Below are positions 26,101 through 38,100 of a stretch of DNA of 64,000 bases, piece after piece (the first letter of the stretch is position 1; the number at the start of each line of letters is the position of its first letter). Under the pieces are notes generated by a model, which was given only the letters and a program-made list of their open reading frames with translations, searched no databases and had not been told where the DNA came from. Origin of the DNA: Lytechinus pictus (taxonomy: Eukaryota; Echinodermata; Echinoidea; Temnopleuroida; Toxopneustidae); the NCBI RefSeq assembly GCF_037042905.1, contig NC_087246.1, positions 36,202,001 to 36,266,000 on the forward strand. Reading direction: 5' to 3'. A program made the position numbers and the translations under genes.

Positions 26101-29100
26101 ATTGACCTTGGCCATGTGACCTGAAATTCATGCAGGATGTTCACTGAAGCTTGATTACTCTTATGTTAAGTTTCATGAACTAGATCCATATACTTTCAAA
26201 GTTATGATTTCAATTCAAGAAATACCCCTAACACGGCTAAAGTTCATTGACCTTGGCCATGTGACCTGAAATTCATGCAGGATGTTCACTGAAGCTTGAT
26301 TACTCTTATGTTAAGTTTCATGAACTAGATCCATATACTTTCAAAATTATGACATTTCAAATGCTGTATTAAACCTTGGTTAAGATTTCGTTTTGATTCC
26401 CCCAACATAATCATTTGAAATGAGAAAATGTCTAATATAAATAAATTGATATAGAAATGAGATCCATAAACATTCAAAGTTACGATGGAATTCAACAAAT
26501 GCCCCCAACATGGCCAAAGTTCATTGACCCTAAAATTACCTTTGACCTTGGCAGGATGTTCAGTAATACTTGAAATCCCTTATGTCCAAGTCCCAGTATA
26601 TGAACTAGGCCTATATACTTTCCAAGTTATGATGACATTTCAAAAATTTAACATTAGGTAGAGATTTGATGCTGACAACGCCGCTGCTGCCGCCGTCGCA
26701 AAAGCGGCGCTTATAGTCTCGCTCTGTTATGCAGGCGAGACAAAAAATAATGATGTGTTTGTATTTGCAAAAACAAAGAAAAAAAAAGAAGGTTAATTAG
26801 TTAGTGAGAGTGTTGGGGTTAGCGACATCTGAATATCCCCATGGGGTGGGAGGGAGGGGGTGGGGCCGGGATAAGGGTAATGGCATGGTGCAATAAGGCA
26901 TGTACATCTTCTGCTCAAATGAAAACAAAAAATATTGAGACCAATACGTTTTCAGCCGAGGAAATAACCCAGGATTGTACCAAACAAACAAAAATTGAAA
27001 TCCAGTGTACAAAGTAGAATGAGAGATGACCCCTCCCCTGGATCCTCTACCTTCAATTTTACAATGAAAATGACAACATAGCCACATAAAATTATGGCCA
27101 GGGGTATATCAATGACTTTTTTGCCCCCCGGACATAACTCATGGTGCTTCATTACACCCCCGAATTCAAAATGATATGCAAAGAAAATGACAAGGGAGCT
27201 ACTTACGACCAGGGCAATAGCAATGGCCTTTGCGCCCCCTGGACCTAACCCATGGTGCTTCATCACAAGCTCTGTATCTCCAATGTGACGAAGGAAGTAG
27301 GAGACGGGAATCACTCCATTGATACGACACGCCTCCTTGTACGTGGTGCGCCCAGAGGGATCGTAATCCTCACGAGCCTCTAGATAGATCAAAGAATAGG
27401 GAAACTTTGAATGTAAAAGGCAAGGATAAAATCATCCAAAAGTAGCCTAAAGCTCAAAAATAGATTCAATGATGTGAATTGAATAGGACTTCTAATGTTA
27501 TAGGCCCGTATTCTGAAGTCGGGTTTAACTTAAACTCAGGTTTAAAGTTGTGGTTTAAGTATGGATAGCCAATTGTTACATAAATCACTAACAGTAGAGA
27601 TATCATATTTCAGCTCATTTGGCTCTCAAATCATTCATAATTGTCTAGGAAGTATAAATAGATGATTGTCTTCACCATTGATGAATCAGGAAAGAGCACA
27701 GTAAACATAAAAAACGTACAACTTAAAACAAAAATTGGTACTTTTGGCTTCCCATACTTGAACCACAACTTTAAACCTGAGTTTAAGTTAAACCTGACTT
27801 CAGAATACGGGCCTATATCTTTAAAATGTGCTTTGACCATTTTTTTATGATTCAAAAGATTCTTTTTGAACATATTTGAATTTAGCCTATAAATAAAATT
27901 CAGTGCCCTGTCTAGAGTAAAGTTTGTATGTAGGCCTACGCCATGAAGGCACTTGGAATACAAATCTTATAGATTTACAGCAGAATATTGTATCCTGAAA
28001 TTTTTATCTCATTCCCATTACAGTGGTTTAAAATATCAAAAATTCAAGATCTCTAAATTTTAATTACTTTTTATATTCAAACTGATAATTTACCTGCTTA
28101 CAAAGAGATTTTAGATTGCATCTTCCACACCAGGGGGCGTTTCATGAAGCTGATCGTAAATTAAGAGCAACTTTAAGAACGACGGGTGATCCTTTTTTGT
28201 GGTAAATGATATTCACCATTAAATGTTCATTGGTGATTATTTAGAGCGTAAGAAAGGTTCACCAGTCGTTAAAAGTCACTCTTAACTTACGAACAGCTTT
28301 ATGAAACACCCACCTGTTCTTTATTATGGTATGTGATCTTTCATTTATCTGTAAAATTTCTTTCTAATTATTTTCCAGAAGTTCCAAGAAACTACTGTAT
28401 CTCTAAATTTAAATATCAGGCAACATGTACTTCCCATCAGTGGCAACTTGGCAATTAATAATTAAACTGCTCTGGTAAAAAATATTGTCCAACAGCCAAT
28501 GATAAAATATTTCATGGAAAAATACTATCCATACGAGTTACTTTCGATGATATTTGATGCACCATGACAATCACAATAAGGAGATCAACTATAAAGTTGT
28601 TAAAACTACGAATACATGGCAGCGATTATGTTCTATGTTTACTACCATATCTCAGATAATAGCAAAAAAAGTGTTAAATAGTCTTGATATTCTCTAGAGT
28701 AAAATAACACGAATATGTAATTCTTTTTAATTTCAGTCAATTATAATGTGTTCTGTATATTATATTTCCTATTTATTGTATGCACACATTGGATCGATAT
28801 TGTTATATTAAAGAATTAATAACATAAGTATTCCATAGGCTAAGACTGAAAAAGTATATATAAAAAAAAGAAGATCAGCTGGGAAAAACTGATATTACAG
28901 AGTGAATATACTGTACTTGTAAAAAAAAATTAGAAAGATAAAATAAGAAGTTAATCTTCCTAGCATCTCATTAAAGTTTCCTGGGAGGAGGAATGACAAC
29001 ATCTGGATTTAACTACTACATGTAGTAGCACTAATTATTTATAAAGAACTTTCTAAACCTAACAACAAGTTTGACATTCAAACATTCCCTTTCTACCCCC

Positions 29101-32100
29101 ATTTTCTTTAATAATTTCAATGTTTATTTGGTTTTACCTAACTAACGCATACTATATAGGAAGCAGTCTTCATTGGAATAGTTTATATTATTTCTTGCAA
29201 TAGTACATACAAGTGCAGACATTTTCTCTTAATTTAATCTACATTTCTGGCTTATGTTTCATTGTCTACCATGACACTTAAAGCCTCCCAAGAGCTTCAC
29301 TGTTTACAAGCAAAAGTGTTGAAAGTAAATATCTGCATTTATGCCACACATTGTCATTAAGCTTTTATTCAAACAAAGAACAAGTTCATGCATTCAGAGT
29401 TCACATCAAAACTACGGTAGTACAATTAGGCTATTAGTTTTCACTTAATACCAAAATAAAAGATGATCAGCGGACGATAAAGCCACACATACACCAAGTC
29501 AAGTTAATTTAAATTATCATTCAGTTTGTTAGTAAATAATACACAATGATGAATTAGGAGAATGGGATAATGTCATTATTGAGAAAAAAAGTCCATCTTC
29601 ATTTTAAATCGTCACAATGCTAGTTATACCTGTACCTAATACCTATTTAATGCTGGAAAGAAGAAAACATCATTGATTAAATCAGAACTCTGAAACATAA
29701 GCAAATTCATCTCCCCCCCTTATTTTATTTTCCTTTACCCTTCAAATATATTTTTGCTCCATTTTGATAAATTTAGAAGATTCTTTCTTATTCAGTGATG
29801 GGAACTACAGATTTAAATTTTCTAATTAAATTGAAATTTACTTGCCGACATTCAAACTATATATGAACCAAATCATAAAATTACAGATGCACACAGGTGG
29901 ATTGGGGAAGATGGGGGGGGGGGGGGGGGTAGACAATTAAGAAAAGTATTGAGAACTTTTTAACCCCACCCTCATTTTCTAATGTTTATCAAGGAGTGTG
30001 TGATTGGAGAAGTGTGACCACTATTTTGTTTTTTACTTACAAAGTAAAAAAATAAAAAATAAAATACTGACAGGAAAATTGAAAATGTGGGTTACCTTTG
30101 ACCTAATGTCAGAATTCATTTTCAATAAACCAGGAGAACCCCTACATGTACTGTTCAATCCTGAATCTGATACTGCTGCTAAATGCATATATATATATAT
30201 ATATATATAACGATATTACGTTCCGCGTGTTGGACATAGAAGATATTAATGAGGCAAAGTGGTAATGCATTGTACTTTGTTCCAACAGTTTATTTTGAAT
30301 TCCAAATTTTCGACGTTAAACATACGTCTTCCTCAGGGATACAATAAAGCTCACAGAGACAAGAACTGAAATAATAACATTCATGATTGTGGTAGTCATG
30401 GAACCGCGCACAAAACAGCATCACCATCATAATAATAATAAAAAAGCATATTGCAGGCGCAGGCTGTAAAAATTATCGCGTGAGGATATCATTGTTACGT
30501 AACAATCACTTATTATGACGCCACCACAATCATGAAAATGCAAGAATAGAAAGGATAAAGGCTTATAATATATCAAGAAAATAAATTACGATAAAAGGAG
30601 GTGACAATGGCCTCCCAAATCACTCTATCTTGAAATCAACTGTTAATAGTGTATGGAGGAGAGTAGAGCAATAATAATGATAATAAACCTATGAGAAATT
30701 CTTGAAATTATTTATAAAAATTGTATTTGTCCAGCCAAGACAGATCCTTGTTTAGGCCATACTGAAAACTTCGGCTATGAATAATGGCTCGAAGTTCAGC
30801 GAGTTTCCTCTCTTCCGCGGATTTATAACCTCCTCCGAAAAGGACTATTTTGAGATCACTGATAGAGTGATTTTCTCTGTTGAAGTGCTCAGCTACCGGG
30901 AAACCATCGCGGTGATGTCGGATAGTAGACCTGTGATTATTGAATCTTGTCCTAAATTTAGTACTGGTTTCTCCAATGTATGTTACATCTGGGCATTTGC
31001 TACAGAGTAAGCAATACAGAATATTGCTTGAATCACAGTTGTGGTTGGGAGGTTTGATTGCATAACCAGTAGGGAGGTGTACTGAGCTGTCGGTTATGAT
31101 GTGCGGACATATTTGACAACGGGCTTTTCCACAGGGTTGGTTACCCTTAGGTTGAGGGGGTCCCGGTAGCCGACTCTTCACGATCAACCTTTTAAGGCTG
31201 GGAGGCTGCCTCTGTGCATGCAACGGGGCCTTAGGCATGACCTTAGTGAGATGCTTGTCCGCCGTGATTTCACTCCACTCTTTCTTAACCGTCTGGGCAA
31301 GCTTTTTAGTTTGAGGGTGGAATGTGGACACAAAGGGAATTCTACCTTCATTTTTGATCTTCATTTTTGGATTAAGTAGATCTTCTCTATTTTTTTCTTT
31401 GACCCTTTTCATTGCCTTCTTTACCATGTTAACGGGGTAATCACGTTCGATAAAACGTTTGCCAAGTTGAATGGCATCAGCTTCATAGGTCTTAGGATCG
31501 GACGTGATGCGTTTGTATCTGAGGAGCTGGCTGTATACAATTGACTCCTTTATGTGTCGAGGATGAAACGAGTTGAAATTGAGATAGGTAAACGAGTCGG
31601 TTGGCTTCGTGTACACCGACGTTTCAATTTTGTGCCCACTGGTAGAGAGAGTGACGTCAAGGAAGTTGACTTTCTCTCTCGAGCTCTCCATAGTGAATTT
31701 GATATTTGGATTCTGTGACTCAAATCTGTCATGAAAAGATTTAAGCTCATCAGCCCCATGAGGCCAGATAATGAAAATGTCGTCAATGTACCTGAGGTAC
31801 AGAGTCGGTTGGAGCTGAGAATTCGAGAGAAAGTCTTCTTCTAGAATGGCCATGAATATGTTGGCATACGCTGGCGCCATTTTAGTACCCATGGCTGTGC
31901 CTTTCTTTTGTAGAAAGTATTCATCGTCAAATTTGAAGTAGTTATGCTTGAGGATGAACTCAGACAGTGATGCTAAATCGTCAATTTCAGAATTAGAGTA
32001 CTCAGATTGACGGCGCAAGAAGGATCGTAGAGCCTGTATACCGTCTTCGTGAGGTATATTGGTATACAAGCTTTTGACGTCCATAGTTACGAGCAAGGAC

Positions 32101-35100
32101 TCATGAGTGATTTCTGCCGATTTGATCTTGTTCAAAAAGTCAGTGGTATCTCTCACATAACTTCTGATTTTGGGAAGGCACGCCTGGAGTTTCTTGTCGA
32201 CGTACTCTGACATGTTTTCAGTAAGACATTTGACACTAGATATTATAGGTCTTCCTGGAGGAATGATTTTGTGATCTTTGGCTTTGGATACGACTTCTTG
32301 CGCGTCATTCTCATCACAATCAGTGACATCACTTACTATCTTTGGTAGTTTATGAATTTTAGGAAGCATGTAAAATTCACTTACCCTGGGTACTTCTGGC
32401 ACAAGCGTATGACACTCACTTACACTACTTAAGTTATTCATACAGTCCATTGCTTGCTTGACATAATCTGTTGTAGGGTCTGCATCAAGGCGTTCATAGT
32501 ACTCCTCGTCAGAGAGTTGTCGTCTGGCCTCAGAGATGTAGTCCTCCCTGTTCTGGATCACCACAGCTCCCCCTTTGTCTGCTGGTTTGATGATGATGCT
32601 TTCATTGCTTTGCAGACTCTGTATGGCACGGTGTTGGATGGGATCAGGCTTGGTATCATGATGGTTGTTGAAGTCTCGTAGAAAGTTGTCGAGATGACGT
32701 TCCACACTACATGTATATCTGTCGATGTGGACATTTCTTCCTCCAGGTGGCGTCCATCGGGTTTTTGATGTTGATTTGGCAGCTCGTCTGTTGTTGAGGG
32801 TTTTCGAGCCGTCACCTTGAGTAGGTTTGTCGTTCCGCATATATATATATATATATAAAACATTTTATTACATTCCGCATGTTGGACACAGATGAGATAA
32901 AAGGGACGAAGAGGTAATGCATTGTAGTTCCAACAAAGTTATTTCCAATTCCAAGACAAAATTTTTGATGTAAACCTCACGTCTTCATCAGGGATACAAA
33001 GCTCACAGTGGTCATAGATGCATACATGATGAATGCATCTGTTATTTCAATATGTTGTCACTGTGAGCTTTGTGTCCCTGACGAAGACGTGAGGTTTCAG
33101 TCGAAAATTTGGACTTGGAAATAAACTTTGTTGGAACTACAATTTATTACCTCTTCGTCTCTCTTTTATATATTAACATTGCAATGATATCATCCATACA
33201 AATAAACAAGATAATATTTAATATTTAGTTTTTCTTACCAGTATTGATAAATATAATGTTCAAGTGTTGTCTCCTATATTGCAATTCTCATGTAAATTTT
33301 TACAGACAGGTGTTACACCGTGTATTAACTTTGTTAGAACAGTTAGAATGTTATCGGTATAATATTATAGCCACATTAGTTAATCGACAAGTCTGAAATA
33401 TGCTGTTTAATTAATATTCCTTAAAAAAATACACACCATGCTAGGTTTGGCTGTTAGTATGTGTACATGTGTAAAATGTACACATTATTTAGTTCTCTTT
33501 GTTAGGATGAGTACAAATGTTAAAAGAAAGTAAATCATTTCATTTTTCTTACTCCTTCTCATATCCATTATTGTAGCTGCAAAAACATGATAAATCAGTG
33601 CAAATAAGGAGTATTGTTAATCTCCAAACTTAAATGCTCAAAAACACATCCAATTAAAAAAAAAAAGGCAGTCACATCGTCACATGGGGAACTTTGAATA
33701 CAAATATACTATTTACATGTATCTATTTGATATGTAATCAACAAACATAAAAATGTCAAAAACACAAGCAATAAGATAAAGGAGAATCAAATGGATGCCA
33801 CGAGAGGAAAAAGATTTATCAAATCACCATAGCCCAAGGACCTCCCTTTCAAATTTTATGAAACTAAAATTGAAGACAAATGTGATTAGATTAACAAATA
33901 TGAAGAAAGAAATGAATATATAACAAGCAGACATATCTATTATTATCATTAATATCATTATTTAAAATATCTGGGACCCTACCTCTTTTTTGTGTGTGAT
34001 TCTGTCCACGTTTTAAACTAAGTTAGCTAAGTATTTATAGTCACAAGAGTTGTAGATGTCATTGATTTGAATAAATCACAGAGCGCGACTCCATTTTTAG
34101 ATGATGGGGAACATACAATTACCAATCTTTTTACATTTTTAATCTTTTCAAATTTACCCGTAAAATCCTTGAAGTACTTATTGAGCTATGATTTCATCAT
34201 TAAAAAAATCTACAAAATTGCAAAGCATACTATGTAACCACAATTAAAAAAAAAATTAACTCACCTTAAAATACTCCTTTCAAAAATCACTTCTATCATG
34301 CCAAACCAATAAATATATATTTTAGCACTGCATTTAAAGTTAGCGATTTGATATCATTTTGAATACAGTAACACTATAAAGAAACAGCAATTGTCATTCA
34401 CACATTAAAAAAAAAGGGAATCAAAGCAATAGAGTTATAACTTTTCCATGGGGTATTTGCTATCATTTGAATAGTTAGAGTACCTACCTAGTATTATCAT
34501 GTAATTCACTGTTTGATACCCCATTGCCTAATAGTAAAGCCATTGTCTCAGTCTCTTTAACAGAAAGTTCCGGAGGCCGAAATGAAGAACAATGTGTCTT
34601 TTCCTTAGACATTGAGTTGCCGGCTCTCTAATTTTATTTTAATTTTTTTATTAGTTTTTATTGTAGTGAATACTTCCTATTTTTCTCCCAGTTATTCTTA
34701 CATTTTCGAAATCAGCAAATTATAACATTACCATGACAGCTGACAACAACATCTCTTTCAAGTTTTACCTCTTGTAATATGAAACTATTTTTTTAGGATA
34801 GGAAATGGTTTGTTATACCTTCAATTTCTAGGTCTGTATCAAAACCACAAGTGGTCTCACTAGAGAGGGAACGTTGAGATGCTGCCCTGCTTTCATCCTC
34901 CTCATCATTGACAGAAAGATGACTATCGGGTCGAGATGCTGATCGGCTTCCTGTCCGACTTATCGTCTGAAAAGTTTTGTATAAAGCACAAAATAAATCA
35001 AGATTGACTCCAAAATGATTGATCATTGAAGTACAATTCAATTGATAATAATTCAAAAAGGGCAGGTTCTGCATAATTCTTTGTTTTTGTGTATGGAAAG

Positions 35101-38100
35101 AGCATACATTTTGTAAAGTGAGTTGTTCATTCACGAGAGATTTTGTAAATCAATAAGAAATCAACTACACTCTTCTAATATTAGCCACTTGCAACCATTC
35201 TGCCTGGCTGTGGGAAATCTACATGTAGATAGTAGATCCATGCAGTATTCCACACACATTAAAAAAATCATTAAAGGTCAAGTCCACCCCAACAAAAAAT
35301 TATTTGAATAAAAAGAGAAAAATCCAACAAACATAACACTGAAAATTTTATCAAAATCGGATGTAAAATAAGAAAGTTATGACATTTTAAAGTTTCGCTT
35401 ATTTTTCACAAAACAGTGATATGCACAACTAGGTGAGTCAGTTGATGATGTCCATCACTCACTATTTCTTTTGTTTTTTATTGTTTGAATTAAACAATAT
35501 TTCATTTTTTACAGATTTGACAATAAGACTAACTTGATTGAACCAAATAGCATTAAACAATGCTAATTGCACATGTTCAGGGAGGAATTAATCGTTATTT
35601 CACACGACAACAGGGAGAAAATTTGAATATTTCATATAATAAAATACAAAAGAAATAGTGAGTGATGTCATCAGTCTCCTCATTTGCATACCGACAAGGA
35701 TGTGAATATAACAGTTTTGTGAAATTAAGCAAAACTTTAAAATGTCATAACTTTCTTATTTTACATCTGATTTTGATGAATTTTTCAGTGTAATGCTTGT
35801 GGGATTTTTCTCTTTTTATTCGAATCAACTTTTTGTTGGGGTGGACTTGTCCTTTAAAAATACCACTTTTGTAATGAATAAATACTCATTTCCATACAGA
35901 GCTCTGCAATTCATTTTCATTAGTAACTCAATCGGGGATCATACATGTAGACCTATTTGTATTCACCAGAGCACTCAAAAACTTGAATTTTGGGCATATT
36001 TTTCTGTAGGCCCTCTATTGGTTGAAAGTAAAATTTCAAGGAAACTGTCATTTTTTTCAATCTCTATTTCAATTAAAAATGATAGGCCTAACTAGTAGGC
36101 CCTAAGCCTATTAGTATACCCAGTTGTGTGTCCGGACAGGTTGCGTGTCCAGACGATTAATTTTAGAAAGTCACTTGGAAAAATTTACAAGCGAAGTTTC
36201 GTCAATTTTTAGTAGGATGGGGGATCGGGTGTCCGGACACTTTATATTTTTGAAGCCTTCTTTTTTGTCTTAAGATTACACTAAAAATATTAATTCAATA
36301 GTTATCATCTTCTATTTTGTTCTCTATAATATTTTCTAAAATTTTGTACTAAAATTTGATGAAACTTCGCTTGTAATTTTTTCCAAATGACTTTCTAAAA
36401 TTGATCGTCCGGACACACAACCTGTCCGGACACACAACAACTGGGTATACAAAATGTTAAGAAATATTATAGAGAACTAACTAGATTCTAGAAGATGATT
36501 ACAACTATTGAATTCATGTTTTTAGTATAAAAGAAGGCTTCAAAAATATAAAGTGTCCGGACACCCGACCCCCCCCCCCCCCCATCCTACATGTAATTCA
36601 ATTTAGACTGTCGTCTGAGGCTGAGCCAAGCCCAAGCCAAGGCAAGACAATTGACAAGTTACTAATATTGTAAAGTCAAAAAGGGGCCTAAGCTTTCGAT
36701 CCTAGCAGAATCTTCGTCGGAGGCAAAATGACAAACATATAAAGTGGAACAACCATAATATAGACCACAAACAAGCTACAGCAACACTAGAAACAAGGAG
36801 ACAAAAGGGGCATTAGTGAGTAGAGAAGACCAATCAGGTTAGTGAAGGGGATGAAAGAAAAGGAGTAGGCAGACACAAAGGGAAGTTAGTGTAAGTAAGG
36901 CCAAGAGGGATTAAGATAATGAGGCAGGCAACATCAAACAGGATCTGGAACAAAACAGTGATAGAGGGATGAATAACCAGAGAATTAGTGAGAGGTGGGT
37001 CAAACAGGTTACAAAGAAAGGCTTAATAAACTGGTGCTTAAGAGTGGGGGGAAAAAAGAAGAAAAAGAATGGGGACCAACTGATAATGTGAAAAAGACAT
37101 ATAAGTATATATGATAAAGCATTAAACAAACTAAGAGAAGAAGGTAAGTGTAAATATGTATCTAAAAGTGATATGTATATAAATATATCCAAAAAAAGAA
37201 AAGGATATGAAAAAATATATAAATATATACACATATGGTGTAACTGATATGGTAATCCGCTAGGTGTGACGGGAAAAAACATAAGACTATATAGTAGGAA
37301 AGAAAAAAAAAAAAAAAAATCTGTATATGTGAAAAAGAGGAAGCAAATTGCCTAAAAAGGTAAAAGCAAATATAGAAGAGAGGGGGTGTATTATGAAGAA
37401 ACCATAGTATACATGTAAATAAGCAAATGTGGTAAATCTAAAAGAGGTGAGTGGAGAAAAAACAAATATATATATACATATATAATAATTATTATATCGC
37501 CTGAATAAGGAAGGAAAAATTGGAGCTGAGCTTGTATGAGATATGGGAGGAAAGTAGAGTAAGAAACTATAATGTAACTATTCAAAAGAGCTGAGGGGAA
37601 AAATTATATGTATATATAAATTGAAAGTGGATAGGAAAGAAAAATCAGTCGTTCCCCTCTTGGATGTTCAGGCCATGAGGTTGGGTGGTGCGAAGTCGTC
37701 TCATCCAGAGCTTCTCCCTGCTAGTACGGACTGAGTCAGGACGGGTACCTAAAGATTCGATGCCCTGTAGCATCATGTCAGTGATGGAGTGGTTGGGGAG
37801 GTTAAAATGGCGGCCAACTGGAGTGTCCAGCTTTGCTGTGTTGACGGTGGATCTGTGCCCGTAGAATCGTTTCTTGAGTGTGGTCTTGGTTTCCCCTATG
37901 TATTGTACCCTACAAACTCTGCAAGTGATGAGATATACAACATTAGTGGTAGTGCATGTGATGTTGCCCTTGATTTGGTGAGACAGGCTGGTAGAGTTGC
38001 TGGTGAAAGTATCGCCCTCGTGAAGGTGTATTTCACATATGATGCACCTGTTGCTGGTGCATTTGAAGGTGCCATGCTGTATGGGAGAAGAATGGTTAGT

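Larger units (their letters stand above)
30209..33172 (-). mobile_element. Penelope-like element 1 with repeated and inverted ends
   Basis: The 2.1-kb RT/GIY-YIG frame is flanked by similar terminal sequence: 30215-30360 and 32860-33005 both read TTCCGC(G/A)TGTTGGACA..., then AGGTAATGCATTGTA-like and GTCTTC(C/A)TCAGGGATACA. Next to the second copy is an inverted copy (33055-33172), giving a hairpin centred near 33030. Direct pseudo-LTR-like repeats with an inverted fragment are typical of Penelope-like elements. (AT)n tracts adjoin the element at 30187-30208 and sit just inside the second repeat at 32841-32857. It lies in LRRC74 intron 2, in the gene's orientation. Confidence 0.85.

Noticed and set aside
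27631..27963. 110-codon minus-strand frame
   Set aside because: Most of it is the translated GGCCCGTATTCTGAAGT MITE; the same frame is not conserved in the other copy.
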